DNA of 64,000 bases from Rhodanobacteraceae bacterium (GTDB lineage Bacteria > Pseudomonadota > Gammaproteobacteria > Xanthomonadales > SZUA-5), in the NCBI GenBank assembly GCA_016717705.1, contig JADKFD010000003.1, forward strand, positions 62,001-126,000, written 5' to 3'. The notes below the pieces were generated by a model. That model ran no database searches. It was not told the DNA's origin and worked only from the letters and a program-made list of their open reading frames with translations. Numbering within the stretch: the first letter of the stretch is position 1; each line of letters opens with the position of its first letter. Position numbers and translations under genes: made by a program. Of this stretch, positions 27,227-36,180 are shown piece after piece.

Positions 27227-28495
27227 ATGGCCATTCTGGCACTGGGCATCAATCACGCGACGGCACCGATCGCGCTGCGCGAACGCGTGGCGTTCGCGCC
27301 CGAGCACACGCCGGATGCCCTGCGCGATCTCAGCACGCTGCCGGGCGTAGGTGCGGCGGCCATCCTCAGCACCTGCAATCGCACCGAGTTGTACGTCGAT
27401 CATGAGCCGGGGTCCGAACATACGGCACTCGGCTGTCTGGATCGCTTCCACGGCCTCGGGCACGCCGAACTGCTCACCGTCAGTTATCGTTACCAGGACG
27501 AGCACGCAGTACGCCATGTGTTCCGCGTGGCGACTGGCCTCGATTCGCTGGTGGTCGGCGAGCCGCAGATCCTGGGTCAACTGAAGCAGGCCTATCGCAT
27601 CGCCCAGGACGCGCGCACCTTGTCCGGTCCGCTGGAGCAACTGCTGCAACGCAGTTTCTCGGTGGCCAAGACGGTGCGCACCGAAACCCGGCTCGGTGCC
27701 AATGCAGTATCGGTGGCCTATGCGGCGGTGCGTCTGGCCGGCCAGGTGTTCGACGAGATGCCCAAGCGCCAGGCGTTGCTGGTGGGTGCCGGCGAAACCA
27801 TCGAACTGGTGGCGCGCCATTTGCTCGGTGCCGGCGTACGCCGCACCACCGTGGTCAACCGCACGCTGGAGCGTGCCCGCGCGCTCGCCGACCGCATCGG
27901 CGGCCAGGCCGCGCGGTTGGCGGATCTGGAGACGCATCTGGCTGATTGCGACATTCTGGTCACCGCCACCCACGGCAACGACCCGGTGATCCGCGCCGAC
28001 GCGGTCAAGCGCGCCTTCATCGGCCGTCGCCGTCGACCGCTGTTTGCCGTCGACCTTGGCGTGCCGCGCAACATCGAAGCTGCCGTTGGTGACCTCGACG
28101 ACGTCTATCTCTATACCGTCGACGACCTGCGCAACGTGGTCGAAGAGGGCCTGCGCGGTCGGCGCGAGGCCGCGGTGCAAGCCGAATCGATGGTCAGCCT
28201 GCATGTCGAGGAGTTCATGGCCTGGTGGCGCGAACGCGCCGCCGCCTCGACCATCGTCAGCATGCGCAAACGTGCTGACCGCGCTCGCAGCGACGTCCTC
28301 GATCGCGCCATCAAGCGCCTGCACAATGGCGCCACGCCGGAAGAAGCACTGGAATTTCTGTCGCATGCACTGACCAATCGCCTGCTGCACCGCCCCACGG
28401 TGGGCCTGCGCAGCGCCGCCGCCCTGGGCGACGAGGAGTTTCTGGAATTCGCGTCGAGGTTGTTGGCGCTGGAGCCCCTGAACAGCAGTGAATAG
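27227..28495 (+). CDS. hemA: Glutamyl-tRNA reductase HemA
   Basis: First step of the C5 heme pathway: reduces Glu-tRNA to glutamate-1-semialdehyde with NADPH. The 422 residues show the nucleophilic Cys50 in LSTCNRTELY, VGEPQILGQLK, the NADPH site LLVGAGETIELVARHLL and a C-terminal dimerisation helix region. It is divergent from the TPR gene across about 110 nt. Its TAG stop (28493-28495) is formed by the first unit of a heptad repeat arm. Confidence 0.97.
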   Translation: MAILALGINHATAPIALRERVAFAPEHTPDALRDLSTLPGVGAAAILSTCNRTELYVDHEPGSEHTALGCLDRFHGLGHAELLTVSYRYQDEHAVRHVFRVATGLDSLVVGEPQILGQLKQAYRIAQDARTLSGPLEQLLQRSFSVAKTVRTETRLGANAVSVAYAAVRLAGQVFDEMPKRQALLVGAGETIELVARHLLGAGVRRTTVVNRTLERARALADRIGGQAARLADLETHLADCDILVTATHGNDPVIRADAVKRAFIGRRRRPLFAVDLGVPRNIEAAVGDLDDVYLYTVDDLRNVVEEGLRGRREAAVQAESMVSLHVEEFMAWWRERAAASTIVSMRKRADRARSDVLDRAIKRLHNGATPEEALEFLSHALTNRLLHRPTVGLRSAAALGDEEFLEFASRLLALEPLNSSE

Positions 28496-28868
28496 TGAGT
28501 AGTAAGTAGTGAGTAAAACCCGGCGCGACCGCAGCTTTGCGGAGGGTGCTGCGCCTGCGACGCCGCTTATGTCCTTCGCCCCCTAAGCGGGGAAATGGTA
28601 TGGCGCTGCCCGTTGCCGAACGCACGGCACCGAGCGAGCTGGGCAATAGTTTTGTCCTCCCAACGACGTGCTGGTCGAATCTCCTATCAGCACTCGCCGA
28701 CCTTGCTATCTTCCGCGCGTCAAACATTGCAGAGACGGCTCGCCACGAGTCCTGCGATTCCTCGGGCTGACATGAAAGGCAGCGCAGCAGGCACTGCGCG
28801 CTCCACAAAGCCTCGGCAGCGCCGGGTTTTACTCACTACTCACTACTCACACTCTACTCACCACTTAC
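28488..28868. repeat. Heptad inverted-arm element between hemA and prfA
   Basis: The left arm 28488-28524 (GTGAATA, GTGAGTA, GTAAGTA, GTGAGTA, then AAAACCCGGC) begins inside the hemA stop region. The right arm 28821-28868 is the inverted counterpart (GCCGGGTTTTACTCAC and further TCAC units). The 296-nt interior has no gene I can support. With the arms it fills the 385-nt hemA-prfA gap, and prfA starts 12 nt after the right arm. Confidence 0.9.
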
Positions 28869-28880
28869 TGCTCTTCGGCC

Positions 28881-29969
28881 ATGAACCCCCGCATCCGCCA
28901 CAAACTCGACGAAATGAGCGAGCGACTGCAGGAAGTGCAGTTGCTGCTGGCGCAGCCGGAGACGCTGTCGGACGGCACGCGCTTTCGCGAACTGTCGCGC
29001 GAGTGCTCGCAGCTGGAGGGTCTGGCGCGCGACTACGCCGAGTTCCAGCGGCTGGAGGCCGATCTTGCCGCCACGCGCGCAATGGCCGAGGCCGAACGCG
29101 GCGAAATGCGCGAGATGGCGCAGGCGGAAGCCACCGAACTGGAGGGCCATCTGCAGGCGCTGGGCGATTCGCTGGCGCAGAATCTGGTCCCGGCCGATCC
29201 GCGCGACGAACGCAGCCTGTTCCTGGAGGTTCGCGCCGGCACCGGCGGCGACGAAGCTGCGATCTTTGCCGGCGACCTCTACCGCATGTACGCGCGCTAT
29301 GGCGAGCGCCGTGGATGGCGCATGGAGCTACTCAGCCAGAGCCCGGGCGAACGCGGTGGATTCAAGGAAGTGATCGCGCGGGTCGAAGGGCCCGGTGCCT
29401 ATTCGGCGCTGAAGTTCGAGTCCGGCACCCACCGCGTACAGCGGGTCCCGGAAACCGAGGCCCAGGGGCGCATCCACACTTCGGCGTGCACCGTGGCGAT
29501 CTTGCCGGAGCAGGATGAGATCGACGCCACCCCATTGAATCCGGCGGACCTGAAGGTCGACACCTTTCGTGCGTCCGGCGCCGGCGGACAGCATGTCAAC
29601 AAGACCGATTCGGCGATCCGCATCACCCATCTGCCCACCGGCGTCGTCGTCGAGTGCCAGGACGAGCGCTCGCAACACAAGAATCGGGCGCGGGCAATGA
29701 GTCTGCTGCAGGCGCGCCTGACCGACGCCGAACGCAGCAAGCAGGCGCAGGCACAATCGGAAGACCGCAAGCTGCAGGTCGGCAGCGGCGATCGGTCGCA
29801 GCGCATCCGCACCTACAATTTCCCGCAGGGGCGCCTGACTGATCACCGCATCAACCTGACCCTGTATCAGCTTGGCGCCATCGTCGAAGGCGACCTCGAC
29901 CAGGTGATTGCGCCGCTACAGCAGGAAGACCGCGCCCAGGCGCTGGATGCACTGCTCGGCAAGAGCTAG
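28881..29969 (+). CDS. prfA: Peptide chain release factor 1
   Basis: Recognises UAA and UAG stop codons and triggers peptidyl-tRNA hydrolysis. The 362 residues include the codon-reading P-x-T tripeptide as PET (190-192) and the catalytic GGQ (235-237) in GAGGQHVNKTDSA, with SGTHRVQRVPETEAQGRIHT and the closing QALDALLGKS. The gene that normally follows, prmC (methylates this GGQ), is not found; a corrupted G-rich block begins at the base after the stop. Confidence 0.97.
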   Translation: MNPRIRHKLDEMSERLQEVQLLLAQPETLSDGTRFRELSRECSQLEGLARDYAEFQRLEADLAATRAMAEAERGEMREMAQAEATELEGHLQALGDSLAQNLVPADPRDERSLFLEVRAGTGGDEAAIFAGDLYRMYARYGERRGWRMELLSQSPGERGGFKEVIARVEGPGAYSALKFESGTHRVQRVPETEAQGRIHTSACTVAILPEQDEIDATPLNPADLKVDTFRASGAGGQHVNKTDSAIRITHLPTGVVVECQDERSQHKNRARAMSLLQARLTDAERSKQAQAQSEDRKLQVGSGDRSQRIRTYNFPQGRLTDHRINLTLYQLGAIVEGDLDQVIAPLQQEDRAQALDALLGKS

Positions 29970-30066
29970 GGGGGGGGCCCCGAAGAGGTCGGGGGGCGGG
30001 GGGCCCCGCCGGGGGGGGGGGGCCGGAGGGGGGGGCGGGCCGGGGGGGGGCCGGAGCGGGGGGGGT
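29970..30066. other. G-homopolymer block after prfA, suspect sequence
   Basis: Nearly pure G with some C for 97 nt, beginning immediately after the prfA stop. It is the place where prmC would be expected. The rest of the gap to the next gene (30067-30285) is ordinary, relatively AT-rich sequence, probably the leader and promoter of the next gene; I see no convincing -35/-10 pair. Best read as a bad join or consensus failure. Confidence 0.75.
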
Positions 30067-30285
30067 AGGGACCCTCTGCGCGCCCGTACAGTTGTGAAAC
30101 ATGGGAACGTCTCTGTGAAAGACGTGCCACCCGGCGCTTTGCCGAGGTTAAGAGATTTTCATACAACGAAGTGATTCGTGTAACCTTGAAGTGGGCGTAT
30201 GAATCTGTGACCAGATTCGCAGCACGGCATTGGGGGATGCCGATGCCGCCGTCCGCTCGGGTTCCTGTTGATTGAGGTGAAGGCT

Positions 30286-31302
30286 ATGAATGCATCGCGC
30301 GCGCAGAAACCCAGACTTCTGCCGATTGTCCTCATGCTGGCCGCGATTGCGGGCCTCGCGGGCTGCGGCGGCGAAGAATCCGCAACACCGGAAACCAGCT
30401 CGCCGGCCGGCGCCGCTCCGACTCCGGCAGCGCAGCAGGCAGCTCCGGCTGCCCCGGCGGAAGTGGCACCGCAGACCGTCGCCGAACTGCTCGACGCCGC
30501 CCGTGCGGCGATGCGTGAGCAACGGCTGATTCAGCCGGTCGGCAACAATGCCATCGAGTATTACCTCAAGGTGCTCGATGCCGAGCCGGACAATCGCCAG
30601 GCCCAATTGGCAATTCTCGAACTGATGCCCTTGGCCCAGGGTGTCGCCGAAAAGATGATCGACGACGCCCGCCTGGACGAGGCGCAGGCGGCGGTCGGCC
30701 TGCTCAAGCGCGCCCAGCCAACCTCCGTGGTGGTCACCAATCTGGAGCAGCGCATCGTCATCCAGCGCCGCGCCGAAGATCAGAAGTTGAAGGCCGAGGA
30801 AGAGGCTGCAAAGCTGGCCGAACGCCAGGCGCGCGATCAGGCTGCGGCGCAGGCGCAGGCCGCCTCCCAGCCGGCAGCAGAGCCGGTGGCATCGGCGCCG
30901 ACGCCCGCCCCGGCGGCCGCCACGCAGGTTCCGCCGCCAGAACCGGTCGTCGAACCGCCGCCGCAGACCGCGCCGACCCAGGTGGCATCGGCGGCTCCGG
31001 CGACCTCGGTTGCCGCTTCGACCGCACCGAAGAGCAAGGATTTCCAACTGGTCAAGAAGGTCAATCCGACCTATCCGACGCAGGCCCTGCGCAGCCGCAC
31101 CGAGGGTTGGGTCGAGCTCTCGTTCACCATCACCACGACCGGCGATGTCGAAGGCGTCGAGGTGGTCGATGCCGAGCCGCGCCGCGTGTTCGATCGCGAA
31201 GCTGCCCGCGCACTCGGCCAGTGGAAGTTCTCGCCGCGCATGGAAAATGGCAAGCCGGTAGCGGCGAAGGCGCGTCAGCGCCTGACCTTCAGCCTGAACT
31301 GA
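30286..31302 (+). CDS. TonB C-terminal domain protein with lipoprotein-like signal
   Basis: A 338-residue protein. The N-terminal hydrophobic segment LLPIVLMLAAIAGLAGC ends in a lipobox (LAGC). A Pro/Ala-rich region, a helical segment (about 65-150), a charged coiled-coil stretch (QKLKAEEEAAKLAERQARDQ) and another Pro/Ala linker lead to a TonB-like domain: NPTYPTQALRSRTEGWVELS with a carboxy-terminal WKFSPRM. TonB proteins are normally anchored by a TM helix; a lipid anchor or, alternatively, an uncleaved TM are both possible. The ATG at 30286 has a GAGGTGA Shine-Dalgarno. No exbB/exbD nearby. Confidence 0.82.
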   Translation: MNASRAQKPRLLPIVLMLAAIAGLAGCGGEESATPETSSPAGAAPTPAAQQAAPAAPAEVAPQTVAELLDAARAAMREQRLIQPVGNNAIEYYLKVLDAEPDNRQAQLAILELMPLAQGVAEKMIDDARLDEAQAAVGLLKRAQPTSVVVTNLEQRIVIQRRAEDQKLKAEEEAAKLAERQARDQAAAQAQAASQPAAEPVASAPTPAPAAATQVPPPEPVVEPPPQTAPTQVASAAPATSVAASTAPKSKDFQLVKKVNPTYPTQALRSRTEGWVELSFTITTTGDVEGVEVVDAEPRRVFDREAARALGQWKFSPRMENGKPVAAKARQRLTFSLN

Positions 31303-31330
31303 GCCCAGCGCTTGGACAGGTAGCAATCAA

Positions 31331-31354
31331 GGGCGCCGCAGGGCGCCCCCTTTT
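31331..31354 (+). terminator. Rho-independent terminator after the TonB-domain gene
   Basis: GGGCGCC-GCAG-GGCGCCC forms a seven-pair GC stem, followed by CC and TTTT. It lies 28 nt downstream of the TonB-domain stop codon, the expected place for an intrinsic terminator. Confidence 0.8.
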
Positions 31355-31417
31355 GTGCTGGGCAGCCGTTGACGGAGCGGACCGCGTCCACCAAACTCGC
31401 AACACCTGAACGACATA

Positions 31418-31517
31418 TTTGTCAAGGACGCAAAGACGCAAGGAAAGCAAGAGGCGCGCGGAGGCCGGTGGGCCTTGACAAACTTTGCTCCTTTGCGTCC
31501 TTAGCGTCCTTTGCGAC
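31418..31517. repeat. Inverted arms of GGACGCAAAG tandem words
   Basis: Left arm 31418-31451 (TTTGTCAAGGACGCAAAGAC and further GCAAG units) faces right arm 31473-31517 (inverted words CTTTGCGTCC, TTAGCGTCC, TTTGCGAC). Unit length is 8-9 nt rather than 7, but the architecture matches the heptad elements. Its right arm encodes the last residues of the convergent serine-hydrolase frame. Confidence 0.7.
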
Positions 31518-32913
31518 AACAACAGCTTTGCGGCCCTGCCCCAGTTGGTGCGTCGAACAAGCGCACCGACAGGAGCGACCTGACCTCGGCGAACATGCCG
31601 TAAGGCATTGATTTCGTGGGAGCGGTGACCCGCGGGCCGCGGGATGCCGCTGCCCCGCAAACAGCGCACCGCGGAGCGAGCACACCCTCACCTCGCGGCT
31701 TGTGCACCTGGCGCTGCGCGGCGATCTGCAAGCGATTCAGGTCCAGCCAATCGGGCCCTTCCAGTTGCAACTGGCGGTCGAGGATGCGCGGCAACAAACC
31801 CGCCGGAACGCCGCTGTTCGAATTCCACAGGATGGCCACGCCGAAGCCCTGTTCCGGCAGCAGGCCGATCATCGCGCGATAGCCCTGGACGGCGCCGGCA
31901 TGAAAGACCAGACGCGAACCGGCGTAGTCGAAGACGCGCCAGCCGAGCGCATACCCGGCCGCGCGCACGCGCTGGCGCCGCCATTGCGGGCCGAGCAGTT
32001 CGCCCGGCGTGTCGATCCTCGAGGTCTGCACCATCTGGATCACCGGCAAAGGCAGCACGTCGGGGCGCTCGCCGAGCTGCGCGCGCATCCAGGTGGCGAT
32101 GTCGCCGATGCTGGCATTCACACCCGCGGCCGCCGGCAACTGGTAATAGGTCGGCTTGGGTTCGACTGGCACCCAGCCACCGCGGGCATAGACGTGCGGG
32201 CGCGCCCAATTGCTGCCACCTATCAGGGCCTCGCGTCCGACCGAGGTATCGTTCATTTCCAGCGGCACCAGTACCCGGCGCGTGAGTTCGACCGGGAAGA
32301 AGCTGCCGACGGCGCCAAAGGCCGCATCGGCGGCGACGTTGAACATCACATTCTGATAGGCGTAACACCCGCCGACGGCGCAGGCCGGCCGCACGCTGGG
32401 CAAGGATTGAATCAGGTCGATCAGCGGCGCATTGGCTTCGAGTTTCATGTCGAAGGTATGGTGCGGCAGCCCGGTCTGGTGACTCAGCAGCCGCTCCAGG
32501 GTCAGCGCCGTCGCCGCGTTCGGATCCGCCAGTTGCAGGCCGGGAACCAGTTCCACCACGCTCTGCTGCAAGGACAGGAAACCGGCGTCGGCCAGCAGAC
32601 CGCACAAGGTCGCGGCAAAGCCCTTGGAGACCGAAGCCAGCCGGAACACCGTGTGCACGTCGACGACCTGTCCGGACCCGCTGTAGGTTTCGCCTGCCGT
32701 GAACAGCAAGTTGGGCTGACCGCTGCGAACGATGGCGACACCCAGCGCCGGCGTGGCGCCGCTGGCGGAGACCACGTCCACCCAGCCTTGCACCTCGGCC
32801 GGCAACGCATCGACAACCAGCGCAGGCGCTGCCGAATCCACGCTCGCGGCGTCAATTGCGGTGGCGCCGAACACCAGCGCACAGAGTACCGCCTTGGCAA
32901 GCTTCCGAAGCAT
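31501..32913 (-). CDS. Serine hydrolase, beta-lactamase/class C (PBP4*) family
   Basis: Secreted or periplasmic serine hydrolase; beta-lactamase, esterase and DD-peptidase activities all occur in the family. The signal peptide (LAKAVLCALVFGATAIDAAS) is followed by the SxxK motif SVSK (nucleophile Ser94), a YQN triad motif, and the KTG-equivalent HAG in FHAGAVQGYRAM. The last 60 or so residues (after HKPRGEGV) are Cys/Arg-rich and encoded by the repeats at 31501-31680, so the genuine stop was likely lost. Start: ATG 32911-32913 behind GAGGGGG; ATG at 32925 is possible. Confidence 0.85.
   Translation of the reverse strand: MLRKLAKAVLCALVFGATAIDAASVDSAAPALVVDALPAEVQGWVDVVSASGATPALGVAIVRSGQPNLLFTAGETYSGSGQVVDVHTVFRLASVSKGFAATLCGLLADAGFLSLQQSVVELVPGLQLADPNAATALTLERLLSHQTGLPHHTFDMKLEANAPLIDLIQSLPSVRPACAVGGCYAYQNVMFNVAADAAFGAVGSFFPVELTRRVLVPLEMNDTSVGREALIGGSNWARPHVYARGGWVPVEPKPTYYQLPAAAGVNASIGDIATWMRAQLGERPDVLPLPVIQMVQTSRIDTPGELLGPQWRRQRVRAAGYALGWRVFDYAGSRLVFHAGAVQGYRAMIGLLPEQGFGVAILWNSNSGVPAGLLPRILDRQLQLEGPDWLDLNRLQIAAQRQVHKPRGEGVLAPRCAVCGAAASRGPRVTAPTKSMPYGMFAEVRSLLSVRLFDAPTGAGPQSCCCRKGR
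31590..31645. repeat. Second copy of the CGAACATGCCGTAAGG repeat
   Basis: CGAACATGCCGTAAGGCATT (from 31590) matches the copy at 7408 except for one base, and is likewise followed by a GAGCGG palindrome (31618-31645). Nearby, 31555-31580 resembles 7637-7664 (GAACAAGxGCACCGACxGGAG). The block thus recurs as a composite. Here it is read through by the serine-hydrolase frame. Confidence 0.65.
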
Positions 32914-32988
32914 TCGCCCCCTCATGTTATTCTTTTTGACAACGCGTTGAATCGTAGCGCGTTTCCCCTTGCATGAGTGGAGACTGCG

Positions 32989-33579
32989 ATGCTCTCGACT
33001 GTGATCCTGCTGGTGTTTCTGGTCGTCGTTGCACTGTTTTTCGTCAGTATCTACAACGGGCTGGTCACCGCCCGCAACGGCTACAAGAACGCCTTCAGCC
33101 AGATCGACGTGCAACTGACGCGCCGACACGATTTGATTCCCAATCTGGTCGAGATCGCCAAGGGTTACATCAAGCACGAGCGCGAGACCCTGGAGGCGGT
33201 GATCCAGGCGCGCAACTCGGCGGTCAGTGGTCTGCGTGCGGCCAGCGCCAATCCGGGAGATGCGGGTGCCCTGCAGCAGTTGGCGGCATCCGAAAACCAG
33301 CTGACTGGCGCGCTCGGTCGGCTGTTCGCGCTGTCGGAGGCTTATCCGGATCTGAAGGCGAACACCACCATGATGCAGTTGTCAGAAGAACTGACCAGCA
33401 CCGAGAACAAGGTCGCGTTCGCGCGTCAGGCGTACAACGACGGCGTGCTCGGTTACAACAACAAGCGCGAAGTATTCCCGAACAACCTGGTCGCCGGCAT
33501 GTTTGCTTTCGGCCCGGCCACTTTCCTGGAACTCGACGACAGCGCCAAGCGCGAAGTGCCAAAGGTGAGTTTCACCTGA
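32989..33579 (+). CDS. lemA: LemA family protein
   Basis: A 196-residue LemA protein: one N-terminal TM helix (STVILLVFLVVVALFFVSIY) and a cytosolic or extracytoplasmic four-helix domain with NGLVTARNGYKNAFSQIDV, LTRRHDLIPNLVE, and the C-terminal YNDGVLGYNNKREVFPNNLVA. The ATG at 32989 is well placed behind GGAG; a GTG at 32977 is an alternative. It pairs with the M48 protease downstream, an association found in many bacteria, where the roles of LemA are still unclear. A TTGACA hexamer stands at 32936-32941 but lacks a clear -10. Confidence 0.92.
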   Translation: MLSTVILLVFLVVVALFFVSIYNGLVTARNGYKNAFSQIDVQLTRRHDLIPNLVEIAKGYIKHERETLEAVIQARNSAVSGLRAASANPGDAGALQQLAASENQLTGALGRLFALSEAYPDLKANTTMMQLSEELTSTENKVAFARQAYNDGVLGYNNKREVFPNNLVAGMFAFGPATFLELDDSAKREVPKVSFT

Positions 33580-33657
33580 CGCGACAATCGGGAACCTCGT
33601 CGAGCCGGCCATGAGCGCAACCCGGTTGTGCATCCGGCGCAAGCCTGCGGAAACGCG

Positions 33658-35597
33658 ATGAACTTCTTCGCGCACCAGGCCGCTGCGCGCGCCAAGAGCC
33701 GGCGCATGTTGTGGCTGTTTGCGCTGGCGGTACTGGCCATCGTGGCCGCGATCAATGTGGTCGTGCTGCTGGTCTTCGGCATCGCCGTGGTACCGGAAAG
33801 TCCCGAGCAACGGGATGCGCTGGTTCCAGCGCTGGTCGCGTCCACGGCGGTCACGCTGGCGGTCATCGGGCTGGGCAGCCTGTTCAAGACCTTGAGTCTG
33901 CGCGGCGGTGGCGGCAGCGTGGCGCGCTCGATGGGCGGCACGCTGGTGCCGGGCGATCCGCGCGATTTCCAGCTCAAGCGCCTGCGCAACGTGATCGAGG
34001 AAATGTCGATCGCCTCCGGCGTGCCGGTCCCGGAGATCTACGTGCTCGACCGCGAATCCGGCATCAACGCCTTCGCCGCCGGCTTCGCCCCGAGCGATGC
34101 GGCCATCGCAGTCACCCGCGGCGCGCTCGATCGCCTCAGTCGCGACGAACTGCAGGGCGTGATCGCGCACGAGTACAGCCATATCCTGAATGGCGACATG
34201 CGCCTGAACCTGCGCCTGATGGGGCTGATCTTCGGCCTCTTGGTACTCGGCCTGACCGGGCGCAAAGTCCTCGAACACATGCGCTTGGGCGGCTCGAAGA
34301 AAGAGGGTAATGCGATCTTGCTGATCGCCCTGGCGGTGATGATCTTCGGCTACCTCGGCGTCTTTCTCGGCAGGATGATCAAGGCCTACATCTCGCGCCA
34401 GCGCGAGTATCTGGCCGACGCGTCGGCGGTGCAGTTCACCCGACTGTCGCACGGCCTGTCGGGCGCGTTGATGAAGATTGCTGCCTTCGAGGCAGGCTCC
34501 AGGCTGACCGCCAATGACGGCGAGGAAGTCGCCCACATGCTGTTCGGCGACGGCGTGGGCTATGGCGCCCTGACCGCCACACATCCGCCACTGATCGAGC
34601 GTATCCGGCGTATCGATCCGCGCTTCGACCCACAGTTGTTGGCGCGACTGGCCGCGACCGAGCGCAGCTTCGAAGGCGTGGACGAAGGAACCGACCCGCC
34701 GGCGGCGTCTGCCTTGCTGGCGGGATTCGGCGCTACGCCGCGGGCCAACCGCCGGTCACCAGGCCACTCGATCAACGGATCAACGCCCCGCAGCCACAAC
34801 AAGTGCTCGCCGATGTCGCCAATCCGGGCGCCCTTCACGTCGAATACGCGATCGCCATCCGCCAGTCGCTACCGCCCATCCTCACCGCAGCCGCGCACAT
34901 GCGCGAGCGCGCCATCGATGTCGTGCTGGCGCTGCTCACCGCCCGCGAGGGCGATCCGGCCGGGCATCTCGCCGAGATCGGCCAGAGGCTCGGCCCGGTC
35001 CGCGCAAAGGGCACGGCAGATCTGGTCGACATCGCGCGCCAATTGCATCCGGCCCAGCGCATGCCGCTGGCCGCATTGGCACTGCCGGCGTTGAAGCGTC
35101 GGCCGGCGACCGAAGTGCATCTGCTGATCGACACCATCGACAAGCTGATCCAGCGCGATGGCCGGGTGGATGTCTTCGAATATGGCATTGCGCGCTTGCT
35201 GCGCCAGCAGATGGTCGAAGCGATGGAGCCGGCACGGGCCCGGGCAGGAAATGCCAAGTTGCCTGGCGTACGCCGCGAGGCACTGGCCTTGCTGGCGGTC
35301 CTCGCCCATCACGGTCATGGCGACAGCGAAAGCGCCCGCCGCGCCTACATCGCCGGTGCCGGCGTGCTGTTCCCGGGCGACGCTGACGCCTATGCCCAAC
35401 CCCGCGACTGGATAGCCGAACTCGACCGCGCGCTACCCGCGCTCGATGCGCTGGTGCCGGTCGGCAAGGAAACCCTGGTGCTGGCGCTGGCCACCACCGT
35501 CGGCCATGACGGCCAGATCGCCGTCTCCGAGGCCGAGCTGCTGCGCCTGACCTGCACCCTGCTGCACTGCCCGCTGCCGCCGATTCTGGGGGCGTAG
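33658..35597 (+). pseudogene. M48 family zinc metalloprotease (HtpX-like), frameshifted as read
   Basis: Membrane protease thought to degrade misfolded membrane proteins. The first frame (ATG 33658) carries two N-terminal TM helices, HEYSH (171-175) as the zinc site, two more TM helices and the third ligand in EYLADASAVQF (Glu250). Near 34735-34745 the frame breaks; the next frame continues GQPPVTRPLDQRINAPQ to 35597. The 1940-nt span is one short of a multiple of three, so one lost base restores a 646-residue protein, the size of the lemA-linked M48 proteins of Xanthomonadales. Probably a consensus error. Confidence 0.9.
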
Positions 35598-35681
35598 GAT
35601 GTGGTAACCGCAGCGAACGCAGCAACGGACTTGCGGCCGGCGAAGGTCGCTGCCGACTCCACCTAACCGGCTCCCGATCGA

Positions 35682-36098
35682 TCACTTCCAGATCCCGCTG
35701 GCGAACGCGATGCGGCGCTTCTGGTCGAAGATCTCGCAGGCCGCGAAGATCAGCGAGCGCGTGCGTCTGAGGACGTGCGCCTCGCCGTAGATCCAGCGAT
35801 TCGGGAATGCCGCGGCGAGAAACTGGCAATGCAGATCGATCGTCGCGAAACGCTGTTCATGACCGATCTCGTCGCCGATCCCACGGTACAACACATAGTC
35901 GGCGAAGGTGCTGATGACGCCGCCATGCACGACGTCCTCCGGACACAGATGGCGCTGGTCGAGCAGCAGCGCGCGGCGCACGCCGTGCTCCAGCACGATC
36001 TCGTAAAACGGCCCGACATGGGTGGAGAATCCCCGCTGCTGCGGCGCAATCTTCAACCGCGGCAACGCGGCGCCCTGGCGCTCGGATGGACTGGACAT
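35682..36098 (-). CDS. PaaI-like hotdog-fold thioesterase
   Basis: A 138-residue hotdog-fold protein. The catalytic region HGGVISTFADYVLYRG follows an N-terminal helix with GFSTHVGPFYEIVLEHG; the core strand FATIDLHCQFLAAAF and the closing FASGIWK fit acyl-CoA thioesterases of the PaaI group. Substrate is unknown. ATG at 36096-36098 is the natural start; the frame continues upstream only through the corrupted C/G block into the GMC gene, which gives a false fusion. Confidence 0.85.
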   Translation of the reverse strand: MSSPSERQGAALPRLKIAPQQRGFSTHVGPFYEIVLEHGVRRALLLDQRHLCPEDVVHGGVISTFADYVLYRGIGDEIGHEQRFATIDLHCQFLAAAFPNRWIYGEAHVLRRTRSLIFAACEIFDQKRRIAFASGIWK

Positions 36099-36180
36099 CG
36101 ATCGACGGCCCGACCAGACGGCATTGTAAGGAAAGTCGTGCCGCACTGGGCACGCGGCGCCGACCGCTTCCGCGCCCAGC

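Noticed and set aside
31501..32913. Acquired beta-lactamase resistance gene
   Set aside because: Class C-like motifs are shared with esterases and peptidases, and there is no integron, IS or regulator context.
32936..32964. Sigma-70 promoter for lemA
   Set aside because: TTGACA is perfect, but no -10 hexamer occurs at 16-18 nt spacing.
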